Shown: positions 1 through 8,968, counted from the stretch's first letter. The stretch is 64,000 nucleotides of DNA from Bacillus_AD sp047238185 (GCF_047238185.1 NZ_JBDFMI010000001.1:2542001-2606000); one strand, 5' to 3'. A program made the numbers and translations. The notes: generated from the letters alone by a model not told the origin.

Positions 1-1
1 T

Positions 2-1845
2 ATTTTCGAGAAGCCTGATGTTACCTTGGTTGTGATGGACGCGACAAGCCTTGAACGCAACCTGAATCTGGCCTTGCAAGTACTTGAGATGACTTCATTG
101 GTGATTATTTGTCTAAATCTGATGGATGAAGCGAAAAAGAAAGGCATCCAAGTGGATAGCCAACTATTATCAAAAAAACTGGGCGTGCCAGTCGTACAGA
201 TGTCGGCAAGGAATAAAGCCGGCCTGGATGTTCTACTTGCAAAAGTACGCGATATGGTTCATGGCAACACCTCTGTCGCCCCTTACCTTGTGGAATATCC
301 GCCTGACATAGAAGAACAAATACTGAGCCTAGAGAAAGATATTAAAGGCCTATTCGGCGATCATTATCCAACTAGATGGATTGCCCTGCGATTGCTCGAC
401 GGCGACGATGCATTATTGCAGTCGCTGAAGGAGAGGCTGCCCCGGAAAGAGAGCGTGATTGTGTGAATAGTGCAGAAACACTGGACAGAATTGCGGAAAA
501 AGCGGCCGGCATGGCTTCCACAACTGTCCGTGAAGATATTGTAGGAAGTATATACAGGCAGACACACCGATTCTCCCAGGCTGTCGTCTCCACCAAAAAC
601 GAGAGAGACTTCAAAACAGAAAAGCTAGATAAGATTCTCACCAGTAAATTATGGGGCTTCCCCATTATGTTCATTATGCTCGGAATTGTATTATGGCTGA
701 CTATAGCAGGGGCGAATGTCCCATCTTCTTTATTGGCCGATCTGTTCAATTACCTAGAAGCCAAATTAACGGCATTATTCGCCTTCCTTCATGCGCCTGA
801 ATGGCTCCACGGAATGCTGGTTCTAGGTTTGTTCAGAGGAACTGGCTGGGTTGTTTCAGTTATGCTGCCACCGATGGCTATATTCTTTCCAATGTTTGCA
901 CTATTGGAAAATTACGGTTATCTCCCTAGGGTGGCCTTTAACATGGATCGATTATTCAAATCGGCCGGCGCCCACGGAAAACAATCTTTGACAATGGCTA
1001 TGGGATTCGGCTGCAATGCAGCAGCCATCATGAGTACTAGAATCATTGAGTCCCCGAGGGAGCGCATGCTCGCCATTCTGACAAATAATTTCATTCCTTG
1101 CAATGGCCGGTGGCCAACATTGATCCTGCTCGCCTCCCTCTTTATGGCTGCCAGCTTTACCGGGCTTTCGGCAACACTCATGACATCAGCCATACTGATC
1201 GGCTTCGTGCTGATTGGCGTCTTTGTCACATTGACCGTGTCATGGGTTTTATCAAAAACTGCATTAAAAGGTATTCCGACTCATTACACATTGGAATTGC
1301 CCCCGTATAGGCGGCCGAAGTTTTGGGATACCATTTTGCGCGCAAGCCTTGATAAAACCTTGCTTGTACTGAATCGGGCGATAAAAGTGGCTGCACCCGC
1401 CGCCTTATTGACCTGGATATTGGCCAACATCGATATGGGCGATACTAGTATTCTTATGCATTTCGTCAACTTCCTGGATCCATTCGGCCAGTTGCTCGGG
1501 ATGGATGGGTATATACTGGCGGCCTTCATCATCGGACTTCCAGCCAACGAAATTGTCATTCCTGTTCTATTAATGGCCTACCTTTCGACAGGCTCCTTAA
1601 CAGAAGTGGAACAAATGTCTGAGCTTAAAAGAATACTGCTCGACCAGGGATGGACCTGGCTGACCGCACTTAATATGATGCTCTTCTCATTACTGCATTA
1701 TCCTTGCGGGACTACTCTGTTGAATATTTATAAAGAAACGAAAAGTGCCAAATGGACATTTATGTCATTCATCATCCCTACAGCCATCGCTGTAGGTGTT
1801 ACCTTCCTGGTAGCTGCAATCGTCCGCGGCTTCGGGTTGGTATAA
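2..1845 (+). pseudogene. feoB: FeoB ferrous-iron transporter, 5'-truncated by window edge and frameshifted
   Basis: FeoB moves Fe(II) across the inner membrane; an N-terminal GTPase domain is coupled to a membrane core. The reading frame is open from base 2. The first part (to 466) carries the end of the G domain, including the G4 motif NLMD near base 116. The membrane core is read in another frame from about base 450 to 1845. It shows the FeoB hallmarks GFGCNAA, NNFIPCNGRWPT and GLPANEIVIPVL. The two frames overlap at 376-466, and a single missing base, for example in CCCC (440-443) or GAAAG, would join them. The result is a real frameshift or a sequencing error. No feoA or feoC is visible downstream. 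Identification is firm; whether the gene is broken in the organism is less so. Confidence 0.85.
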
Positions 1846-1851
1846 AGAAAT

Positions 1852-1888
1852 AAAAGGGAACGAGCGGAGAAAACTCGTTCCCTTTTTT
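1852..1888 (+). terminator. Rho-independent terminator after feoB
   Basis: AAAAGGGAACGAG (1852-1864) pairs with CTCGTTCCCTTTT (1874-1886) around a 9-nt loop, followed by a T run. It starts 7 bases after the feoB stop. Confidence 0.9.
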
Positions 1889-1963
1889 ATTTCCTTCAGA
1901 TCATCCAGTACGTATACCTCACCGATGCGTGGATATACTGCCATTAAAAAGCGAGAATCCGTA

Positions 1964-1997
1964 TAACCTTACAGAAATGAAAGGTTATGTAAGGTTA
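1964..1997. promoter_or_regulatory. Dyad upstream of the BceAB-type exporter
   Basis: TAACCTTAC (1964-1972) and GTAAGGTTA (1989-1997) form a perfect 9-bp inverted repeat. A further AAGGTTA copy lies at 1981-1987, so AAGGTTA also occurs as a direct repeat with 10-bp period. It lies about 70 bases before the start codon and is a candidate operator; the binding protein is unknown. Confidence 0.4.
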
Positions 1998-2066
1998 TTA
2001 GATGTATCTTCACCTTTCTCATGCTCTATTCTATATATAGAAATCAGCGTTATAACGGAGGTACAA

Positions 2067-2825
2067 ATGGAAATCATTACAGTCAATCAACTAGTGAAAA
2101 TGTATAATAGCTATAAAGGGACCAAAGAGGCCGCAGCTCTTAACTGCATAGACTTAACAGTCTCCGAGGGAGAATTCGTTGGCATAATGGGGCCAAGCGG
2201 CAGCGGAAAAACATCTTTGCTCAATATTTTATCGGGTGTAGATAAAGCGACGTCCGGCAGTGTCACCATCGACCAAAGAGACATTACTAAGATGTCAAAA
2301 GACGAGATGGCCCTTTTCCGCAGAGAAAAAATAGGGTATATATTCCAGGATTTTAATTTATTGGACAGCCTTACCCTTCAGGAAAATATTGCGTTGCCCT
2401 TGATTTTAGACAAAGAAAATCCCGAAGTGATTGAAGAAAAAGTCAATCAGTTATCCGCATTCCTTGGTATAGATTCTATACAAAACAAATATCCTTACCA
2501 AATATCCGGAGGCCAGAAGCAAAGAGTGGCAGCAGCCCGAGCATTGGCGAATGACCCGCAAGTCATCTTCGCTGATGAGCCCACCGGCAACCTCGATTCT
2601 AAATCTGCAACAAACGTTATGAATATCATGGGCGATTTAAATGGCAAGTGGAACAGCACTATAGTGATGGTGACACATGATCCCTTTGCGGCTTCTTTCT
2701 GTAAACGGATTGTCTTCATCAAAGATGGCCAAATTGAAATGGAATTAAGGTCATCAGGCGACCGTCGCATCTTTTTCGACCGTATTTTGGAAGCACAAAG
2801 TGTCGTTGGAGGCGGTCGTGCATGA
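2067..2825 (+). CDS. BceA-type peptide-antibiotic ABC transporter, ATP-binding subunit
   Basis: This is the ATPase of an antimicrobial-peptide detoxification exporter of the BceAB/MacB type. The 252-aa protein has Walker A GPSGSGKTS (about 42-50), a Q-loop in YIFQDFN, signature ISGGQKQR (146-153) and Walker B VIFADEPTGNLD (from 166). The open frame extends upstream to 1929, but ATG 2067 has GGAGG at 2057-2061 at proper spacing and begins at the conserved domain, so I chose it. It overlaps the permease gene by ATGA. The BceRS-type two-component pair that usually sits next to such genes is absent here, so control may come from a distant system. The family is clear; the exported or sensed peptide is not known. 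Confidence 0.85.
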   Translation: MEIITVNQLVKMYNSYKGTKEAAALNCIDLTVSEGEFVGIMGPSGSGKTSLLNILSGVDKATSGSVTIDQRDITKMSKDEMALFRREKIGYIFQDFNLLDSLTLQENIALPLILDKENPEVIEEKVNQLSAFLGIDSIQNKYPYQISGGQKQRVAAARALANDPQVIFADEPTGNLDSKSATNVMNIMGDLNGKWNSTIVMVTHDPFAASFCKRIVFIKDGQIEMELRSSGDRRIFFDRILEAQSVVGGGRA

Positions 2826-4900
2826 CGTTTAAAGACATTATACGCAAAAATTTCATATACAATTTCAAGAAATATATCTCTAATTTTTTGGTCAACTCGA
2901 TGACAGTTACCATGCTATTTATACTAAGCTGTCTCTTATTCAATAAAGATGTTATGACAAACATTAATATCACAGCCTTATACGAAGTGATCAACATTAG
3001 CCTCATCATCCTTATTCTGTTTTCTGTATTTTTTATTTCATATACTAATACTTCCTTTTTAAAGTATCGCGGAAAAGAATTGGGAATGTATATGACATTG
3101 GGGATGACATCCAAAAACCTCTCCATCATGATTTTATTGGAGAATTTAACACTTTTCATCATGTCACTTCTATCAGGCTTAGTATTCGGCGTCGTTTTTT
3201 CGAAATTATTCTTTGTGGCTCTGAATCACCAACTGCCATATAATCCAGTCGTATTCGAGCTGCCGTTAATCGCCTTTATCACAACGGCCATCGTCTTTTT
3301 TTTGATCAATCTATGCAACTTTTTATTTATACAATTTTATATAAGGAGAACCTCCATCATTGATATCCTTAAGGCTTCCCAGACGAATGAAAAGCAGAAG
3401 GGCAATATCCTTTTGGGTCTGATTGCTCTTTGTTTATTCTTTTGGGCGTTATTCACACTCGGTCGATCATCCAGTGAAGAAGCGGACATATGGTTAAGGG
3501 TCCGTTTTGCTATTTTGCTGGCTGCGCCATATTTCATATATGGCAGCTTAATAAGCCTCATTTTAAAGGTCGCTAAACCGTTCAAAAAATTTTATCACAC
3601 TAACATGCTGATACTTGGAAATCTTTCGCAAAGATTCGGCACATTTAAGAAAACCCTTTATTTGGTTTCAGTGCTGATGACCAGTGCCATCTTTTTTGTT
3701 GGCTTATTTTACTCCTCTTACGTTTCATCAGTACCGAAAATCAATAAGTATTTTCCCTACGATGTTTCCTATGTAGAAACAGCCCTATACAATAAAACGG
3801 AAACCGGAGACCTATTAACGACTCTTAAAAAGAAAGGAAGTACCGTTACATCCGTCAGTTCTTTTGAATTTATAGACGTCTTCAGCTTTAAAACAAGCGG
3901 ACAAAATATTACCATGGATGATAGCAAAACCAATATCATCGCTGCACGAAATTATAATAAACATATGAAAGAAAACATAGAGGTTCCACCGGGCAAAGCA
4001 GTGTATATAAGCAGCGTTCCACTCTCTCCGCCCGATCCAAAAGAGAATATGGTGCTGACCTCGTTGCAAGCATTGCCTGGACTTGAGAGGAAATTGGCAA
4101 ATAGTTTTGACATGGAAAAGAAAAAACAAATACTGTCAGACGCTTTGAGTAAGGGCGCTACCTTAACGATACAAGGCAACCGGCTTACGTCGCTGAATAA
4201 GCCTTTCACAAATTTTGTGTATGATTATTCAGCTTACCACTCTGGAGATGCCTTTATCCTTAATGATGAACAATATAACCAATTCAGAAAATCAGTAAGT
4301 CAATCAGCTATTAAAGTAATGCACCTCATAAAAGGGAATATACCTGAAGAAGCATTTACTGCTTTGAAAGAGGAGCTTAAACAGGATAATGGATTTACAC
4401 ATAACGAATGGACATACAAAAAGTCTGTGTTTGATATATCGGATAATGAACAGATGAATCTAAAAGAAGATCTATTGCCCGTATATAAACAGAAGCAGCT
4501 CGGCATAGAAAAAGAACAGACAGGCAGCCGTTTTTTCCTTATGGCCTTTATTGGCGCCATCCTTACATTGGCTGCTGGTGTAGTGCTGTTCTATAAGGTG
4601 CTTGCCGATATCGACCGAGATAAAAAAAGGATCGTTTCACTAAAAAGAATCGGCATTACCACAAAAGAAATCAGAACGTTAATCTCTAAAGAATTGGCCA
4701 TTATTTTCTTTGTACCGATTTTCTTCTCGCTCCTAGTCGGCGCATATATGTCATTGACCGATTACTTCCATACAACGGATTTCTTACCTATTCTCATGCA
4801 CCTATCCATAGTATGGTCCTTCTTCATTATCATCCAAATTGGTATGTATATAATTAGCTTCCGAAAATATATGAAGGAATTGAACCAGTTGGATTCTTAA
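2822..4900 (+). CDS. BceB-type ABC transporter permease (FtsX-like)
   Basis: Membrane subunit paired with the preceding ATPase, 692 aa. Four hydrophobic segments come first (about residues 20-170). Further pairs lie near 195-245 and 280-305. A large, mostly hydrophilic region (about 310-560) follows, then three C-terminal segments (about 565-585, 620-650, 655-680). This matches BceB-type permeases (roughly 10 membrane segments and a big extracytoplasmic loop that recognises the peptide or lipid II complex). It is translationally coupled to the ATPase by an ATGA overlap, with GGAGG about 9 bases upstream. A terminator follows at once, so the two genes form the whole operon. Confidence 0.85.
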   Translation: MTFKDIIRKNFIYNFKKYISNFLVNSMTVTMLFILSCLLFNKDVMTNINITALYEVINISLIILILFSVFFISYTNTSFLKYRGKELGMYMTLGMTSKNLSIMILLENLTLFIMSLLSGLVFGVVFSKLFFVALNHQLPYNPVVFELPLIAFITTAIVFFLINLCNFLFIQFYIRRTSIIDILKASQTNEKQKGNILLGLIALCLFFWALFTLGRSSSEEADIWLRVRFAILLAAPYFIYGSLISLILKVAKPFKKFYHTNMLILGNLSQRFGTFKKTLYLVSVLMTSAIFFVGLFYSSYVSSVPKINKYFPYDVSYVETALYNKTETGDLLTTLKKKGSTVTSVSSFEFIDVFSFKTSGQNITMDDSKTNIIAARNYNKHMKENIEVPPGKAVYISSVPLSPPDPKENMVLTSLQALPGLERKLANSFDMEKKKQILSDALSKGATLTIQGNRLTSLNKPFTNFVYDYSAYHSGDAFILNDEQYNQFRKSVSQSAIKVMHLIKGNIPEEAFTALKEELKQDNGFTHNEWTYKKSVFDISDNEQMNLKEDLLPVYKQKQLGIEKEQTGSRFFLMAFIGAILTLAAGVVLFYKVLADIDRDKKRIVSLKRIGITTKEIRTLISKELAIIFFVPIFFSLLVGAYMSLTDYFHTTDFLPILMHLSIVWSFFIIIQIGMYIISFRKYMKELNQLDS

Positions 4901-4910
4901 AGCCCAAAAG

Positions 4911-4945
4911 GCCTGGAGGGATTATATCCCTCCAAGCTTTTTTTT
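4911..4945 (+). terminator. Terminator after the BceAB-type operon
   Basis: GCCTGGAGGGA and TCCCTCCAAGC form a stem with one mismatch around TTATA, followed by eight or more T. Confidence 0.85.
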
Positions 4946-5053
4946 CAATTCGAATAATCTCTAGTCTCGTTTATTCGACCTTCCTATATAATAGATATCT
5001 TTTGTTCTCCGCTATCTTTCAGAGAACCATTCCCTATGAGAGATAAGCACATA

Positions 5054-5218
5054 TTACTTTTCTTTTATTTCCTTTAGTAAAGCTATCATCTCTTCATTCT
5101 GCTTGATGATTGTCTGGTTTTGCTGCCTGAACTTGGTGAAATCAAACAGATATACCAACAATACGATTAGAACGATAAACTCCACATAAACACCCCATTC
5201 CAACTCTATCTTTAACAT
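5054..5218 (-). CDS. Small single-span membrane protein
   Basis: A short frame of 54 aa that does not overlap any other gene. The N-terminal part holds one strong membrane helix (EFIVLIVLLVYLF, about residues 13-25). A charged, Gln/Lys/Glu-rich tail of about 28 residues follows and looks amphipathic or coiled-coil. The ATG at 5218 has no ribosome-binding site and directly follows TATAAT, which could be a -10 box. In that case translation more likely starts at the in-frame GTG (codon 12, 5185) behind GGGGTG, giving 43 aa. I do not recognise it with certainty; the layout is like the small DUF4083-type proteins of bacilli. Function unknown. Confidence 0.5.
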   Translation of the reverse strand: MLKIELEWGVYVEFIVLIVLLVYLFDFTKFRQQNQTIIKQNEEMIALLKEIKEK

Positions 5219-5258
5219 ATTATACCATTTATAACCATTCTATCATTCTACTCCTTTT

Positions 5259-5783
5259 CTAGGCAGTCCTTGGCTTGGCATTGGCCATTTTGCACATTGA
5301 CCATCTAAAGGTGGTTTTTTGTATAGAATCATAGGCATCCCACAAATGGTCGACAACCCGCACTTCAACGCCTCTTTCGAAATGTGCGTTAAATAAGTCT
5401 GTAATTGCCGTCTTTGCAATCGGAACCTGTGTGTGCATACTGGTATAATAACCCGCATCGGCATCCAGCAAAGAAAACTGCTTCGGGTTGAATTCATATA
5501 GATAGAGCGTCGTTTCCTTCATAATTTGAAACCAATTGTGTTCGATCATTACGACATGCGTATTGGTTGTTGCAGAAAAATGCCTTTCACTATCATCCAC
5601 TGTCGTATTCGGACCTATATGGTAGCAGACTCTTGGGCAATGTCTCGGCGTCAAAAAGTTGGGAAGGCATTCTTCATTAATGGCCCACACTAAAGGAATA
5701 GTCGGATCAAGATCCGTGCGTGAAGGTTTTCTTGGATGGAAGATTTGAATATCATTCTCTTCGCTTACGTGGAATAATCGCAT
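5259..5783 (-). CDS. Uncharacterised DUF6886-like protein
   Basis: A soluble 174-aa protein opening with RLFHVSEENDIQIFHPR, the pattern I associate with the DUF6886 family found across bacilli (ADP-ribosyltransferase-like folds have been suggested for such short proteins, but I cannot show that here). There is no signal peptide or membrane segment. The ATG at 5783 follows AGAGGAG at a slightly long spacing. It stands alone between a small membrane-protein gene and a stretch of gene remnants. No function is assigned. Confidence 0.6.
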   Translation of the reverse strand: MRLFHVSEENDIQIFHPRKPSRTDLDPTIPLVWAINEECLPNFLTPRHCPRVCYHIGPNTTVDDSERHFSATTNTHVVMIEHNWFQIMKETTLYLYEFNPKQFSLLDADAGYYTSMHTQVPIAKTAITDLFNAHFERGVEVRVVDHLWDAYDSIQKTTFRWSMCKMANAKPRTA

Positions 5784-6009
5784 AGTCCCATTATCTCCTC
5801 TTTTAAATAGACGATCTAGTTTAAAACCAATAAGGAAGAAATCCTTTATAAGAGAATACGTACCTAACCGATACTCCCTTTTCCAATTACTGTATTATAC
5901 TATCACTTCTGCTATAAACAAAATCCATATATGCAGCTGGCCATTTCGGGCGCTGTCCAGAAACCAATGAGATAAATGCGATTTCATTTTCGCTATCATG
6001 ATTTGGCTC

Positions 6010-6105
6010 TTATCCTTCTTCCCATCCCAAATCATATAAATCGCGCATACGATAGTGAATGCCATTCATTTCATTGAGCGCCGATTCGATAGTTAATGGC
6101 CTGTT
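6010..6105 (-). pseudogene. Orphan coding fragment, C-terminal remnant
   Basis: A 31-codon open stretch without a start codon ends in DLYDLGWEEG and a stop. A second frame just upstream (about 6085-6160) also reads like protein (IAQAEEPKRSVLKQAINY), suggesting one gene broken by frameshifts. The parent family is not recognised. The rest of 5784-6180 shows nothing else I can support. Confidence 0.3.
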
Positions 6106-6196
6106 TCAATACGGATCGCTTCGGCTCCTCTGCCTGTGCAATCCCATCATCCTTTTATTGAAACCTTTCTTGCTATATCATCTGGAAAAATAAGTA

Positions 6197-6225
6197 TTGA
6201 CAGTAAGAAAAATACATCTTATATT
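6197..6225 (+). promoter_or_regulatory. SigA-type promoter of the marR-MFS operon
   Basis: TTGACA (6197-6202) and TATATT (6220-6225) are separated by exactly 17 bases, close to the vegetative consensus. The marR start codon lies 66 bases downstream of the -10 box. Confidence 0.75.
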
Positions 6226-6239
6226 TTCACTATGCCAAT

Positions 6240-6253
6240 ATTACTTAAGTAAT
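6240..6253. promoter_or_regulatory. Palindromic candidate MarR operator
   Basis: ATTACTTAAGTAAT is a perfect 14-bp palindrome 14 bases after the -10 box, near the expected transcription start and upstream of marR. MarR proteins typically bind such AT-rich palindromes and repress their own operon; that is inferred here. Confidence 0.6.
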
Positions 6254-6290
6254 TAATTATTAAGAAGTGAATGAAAGGGAGGATCTATAA

Positions 6291-6710
6291 ATGGGGGCAA
6301 ATGAGGAATTGTTTGAAGTGACTTCCATGTTTCAAACATTCCTGAAGGGAATTTCACAAAATTGGAAAAAAGAAGGATACAGCATCAGTATTAATCAATT
6401 TAAGGTGCTTCGCATATTGGCGACTGAGGGACCGCAAAAGGTTTCTGAGCTTGCGAATATCCTCTGCTTATCATCTGCAGCCATCACAGGTGTCACCGAC
6501 CAGTTAGACTTGGACGGCTATGTCCATAAGGAACGGTGCAGCCAGGACCGGAGGGCCGTCATCATTACAATCACCGAAACAGGCAAATCGATGGATGAAT
6601 CTATCGTGAATAGCCAGAGCGGTATGTTTCAATCATATTTCCAAATCCTGTCCAGGCAGGATATTCAGCATTTAAAACGGATTTTTTCAATGCTGAATTC
6701 CAACTTTTAA
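6291..6710 (+). CDS. MarR-family transcriptional regulator
   Basis: A 139-aa winged-helix regulator. The DNA-binding region is visible: VSELANILCLSSAAITGVTD as helix-turn-helix (about 53-72), then the wing CSQDRRAVIITITETGK. The flanking helices would form the dimer interface. It starts at ATG 6291 behind AAAGGGAGG. It lies 30 bases before a 14-segment drug exporter and downstream of a consensus promoter and a perfect palindrome. It therefore most likely represses its own two-gene operon until a toxic ligand binds. The ligand is unknown. Confidence 0.85.
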   Translation: MGANEELFEVTSMFQTFLKGISQNWKKEGYSISINQFKVLRILATEGPQKVSELANILCLSSAAITGVTDQLDLDGYVHKERCSQDRRAVIITITETGKSMDESIVNSQSGMFQSYFQILSRQDIQHLKRIFSMLNSNF

Positions 6711-6740
6711 ATCGAACATAAGGGGAGAATCAGTAAACGG

Positions 6741-8372
6741 ATGGAACATTTATCAGTTAAACGAAAGGTGTCAATTATGGTTGCTATTATGGCGGCCATG
6801 TTTTTTGCAGCCATCAACCAAACGATTACCAGTACGGCTATGCCGAGGATTATCGCCATTCTTGATGGAATGGACTATTATACTTGGACGATCAATATTT
6901 ATTTGCTCACTTCCACAATCGCTGCTGTCCTGGTCGGAAAGCTTTCCGATATGTACGGACGGAAGCCTTTTTTATTGATTGGGATCCTTTTATTCATGAT
7001 AGGGGCTTTTTTGACGGGAACCTCTTCAGATGTATATCAATTCATCGTATACAGGGGCATCCAGGGAATCGGGGCAGGCATTATCCAGTCGACCGCCTTT
7101 ACAGCAGTCGGTGACCTGTTTGCTCCGCGTGAACGAGGCAAGTGGATGGGGCTGATGTCAGCTGTCTTTGGTTTTTCAAGCGTGCTTGGCCCATTATTGG
7201 GAGGCTATCTAGTCGACCATCTTGATTGGCATTGGCTGTTCTGGATCTTCCTGCCGATTGGAATCGTCGCTTTTATCATGATCATCGCATTATTTCCAAA
7301 AATGGAACATGGAAAATCGCAAAGTATCGATTTCCTTGGATCTTTGTTCATGACTACAACAATTGTTCCGTTGTTGCTCGCTTTTTCGTGGGCTGGAACA
7401 GAGTACGAATGGAGTTCACCGCAAATACTCAGCCTTTTAGCAGCAACGGTTGTTTCTTCGTTCATCTTTATCTTCATTGAAGCAAAAGTAAAGAATCCGA
7501 TTCTTCCTTTGCATTTATTCAAGAACAACGTCGTCACAATATCGAATTTGATCAACTTCATCATGAACTTCGGAATGATGGGGGCATTGATTTATCTTTC
7601 CTTCTTTGTACAGGGGGTTCTCGGGATATCTCCTACCTACTCGGGATATGTCACCATGCCAATGTCTATCGTTATGGTCATCTCCAGTGCAGTAACAGGC
7701 CAGCTGATTGCAAAATCAGGTAAATATAAACGATACGCATTGATCGGGGTGCCGATTATGATTGTGGGCATGTCGATCATGATATTCATGCACAGCGCTG
7801 CCTTGGCCGTCGTCAGTATGATCATTTTCGGTTTCGGCTTAGGGTTGGGCATGCCAGTCTTTTCACTCGCTACCCAAAATGCAGTTTCTCATAAGGAATT
7901 AGGCGTTGTGACAGCTTCTTCGCAGCTCTTCCGTAATTTAGGGGGAACCATCGGGATCGCTGTAATGGGGACGGTTATGTCCAATAACTTAGTGAAGCAT
8001 TTGAAGGATGCGATGCAGGCGGCTTCTTCAAGCGACTTCTCAAAGATTGATCCGCAAATGGCTGAAAAAATGATGGCATTCGCCAATCCGCAAGCTCTAA
8101 TGAATAAACCACTGCTTGAAAAAACCGAAGCCAGCCTGCCTCCGGAGATTCAGCCTATTTTCACGCATATGATCCAAACGATACGGGATGCCCTTTCAGA
8201 AACGCTTTCAACTGTATTCCTTACAGGTACACTCGTTTTATGCGTTGCTTTTATCCTTGTCTTTTTCCTGAAAGAGCTTCCTCTACGGACATCTAATCAA
8301 ACGGCTGGGGACACGGCGGACAAAAAAGCCCATCCAGTCGCTAATAAACCTTCTCTTTCTGTTGAAAAATAG
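6741..8372 (+). CDS. EmrB/QacA-type MFS multidrug exporter (DHA2 family)
   Basis: A 543-aa proton-driven drug exporter with about 14 hydrophobic segments, the DHA2 layout. Motif A is GKLSDMYGRKP (about 66-76). The motif-C-like glycine-rich stretch GFSSVLGPLLGGYLVD follows segment 5. The N-terminal AAINQTITSTAMPRI matches motif D1 of DHA2 proteins. The C-terminus is a charged tail of about 35 residues. GGGGAG precedes the ATG at a long spacing of 13 bases, but no better in-frame start is present. Cotranscribed with marR. Substrates cannot be read from sequence. Confidence 0.88.
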   Translation: MEHLSVKRKVSIMVAIMAAMFFAAINQTITSTAMPRIIAILDGMDYYTWTINIYLLTSTIAAVLVGKLSDMYGRKPFLLIGILLFMIGAFLTGTSSDVYQFIVYRGIQGIGAGIIQSTAFTAVGDLFAPRERGKWMGLMSAVFGFSSVLGPLLGGYLVDHLDWHWLFWIFLPIGIVAFIMIIALFPKMEHGKSQSIDFLGSLFMTTTIVPLLLAFSWAGTEYEWSSPQILSLLAATVVSSFIFIFIEAKVKNPILPLHLFKNNVVTISNLINFIMNFGMMGALIYLSFFVQGVLGISPTYSGYVTMPMSIVMVISSAVTGQLIAKSGKYKRYALIGVPIMIVGMSIMIFMHSAALAVVSMIIFGFGLGLGMPVFSLATQNAVSHKELGVVTASSQLFRNLGGTIGIAVMGTVMSNNLVKHLKDAMQAASSSDFSKIDPQMAEKMMAFANPQALMNKPLLEKTEASLPPEIQPIFTHMIQTIRDALSETLSTVFLTGTLVLCVAFILVFFLKELPLRTSNQTAGDTADKKAHPVANKPSLSVEK

Positions 8373-8385
8373 GTCTACAGTAAAT

Positions 8386-8422
8386 AACGGCCTCCTTATA
8401 GGATGGAGGCCGTTGTTTTTTT
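8386..8422 (+). terminator. Terminator after the marR-MFS operon
   Basis: AACGGCCTCC (8386-8395) pairs with GGAGGCCGTT (8405-8414), followed by G and seven T. Confidence 0.9.
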
Positions 8423-8437
8423 GTATGCTTTTGACAC

Positions 8438-8968
8438 TCAGTAGGAACAGCTTACAACATCGATCAAATTCGTATCGAGTGCAATATACGTCGGGCGATT
8501 GAATTGGTAATCCCAAGTGAAGCCCCCGATTGATTTGCTGCCGATTACAATCGGATAGAACCAAAATTGATTGCCATTCGTCAACCATACATACGTGTAT
8601 CGGAATAAGCAGTATTGAATGACATTTGTATCAATGAAAGTTGTAGCTCCCTGCAGTTTTGTCGGCTTCGTCGGAATGAATGAAGGCGGCGGTCCCTGGG
8701 GGGAGCTGCTGCCTCCAGACGGGGTTCCGCCAGCTCCTCCCTGGCCCGGCGGCATTGATCCTCCTGATCCTGGGAACGGAATTCCCGGAAATGGGGCTCC
8801 ACCTCCCGGCTGCGGAATAATGACTGGTCCTGGTCCTCCGACTGGAAATGGGAAGGGCTGGCCCGATCCCGGATTCGGGAAAACAAAGACAGGATTCGGA
8901 TTGGGCGGCATCCTGTATGCATGAGGCGCATAGGATGGCTGCCTATAATATACGGCATCATAATACAT
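8438..8968 (-). CDS. Pro/Gly-rich protein with a conserved C-terminal domain, possible spore-surface protein
   Basis: About 176 aa in two parts. Residues 1-100 are Tyr-, Pro- and Gly-rich low complexity (PNPGSGQPFPFPVGGPGP and similar), without regular Gly-X-Y repeats. Residues 105-176 form a compact aromatic domain (RYTYVWLTNGNQFWFYP), a pattern I recall from short uncharacterised Bacillus proteins. The open frame begins three codons earlier, but ATG 8968 has AAAGG at a better distance. There is no signal peptide. The composition suggests a coat or exosporium-type surface protein; this is inference. CATACAAAT about 100 bases upstream (9066-9074, minus) resembles a SigE/SigK -10 box. Nothing else is seen in 8978-9300. 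Confidence 0.6.
   Translation of the reverse strand: MYYDAVYYRQPSYAPHAYRMPPNPNPVFVFPNPGSGQPFPFPVGGPGPVIIPQPGGGAPFPGIPFPGSGGSMPPGQGGAGGTPSGGSSSPQGPPPSFIPTKPTKLQGATTFIDTNVIQYCLFRYTYVWLTNGNQFWFYPIVIGSKSIGGFTWDYQFNRPTYIALDTNLIDVVSCSY

Noticed and set aside
376..466. Programmed ribosomal frameshift in feoB
   Set aside because: No slippery heptamer followed by a stem-loop is visible, and FeoB is not known to need one; a lost base is simpler.
8619..8924. Plus-strand Gly/Pro-rich frame opposite the Pro/Gly-rich gene
   Set aside because: Reverse complement of a Pro/Gly-rich gene is again Pro/Gly-rich; the minus frame has the ribosome-binding site and a conserved-looking C-terminal domain.
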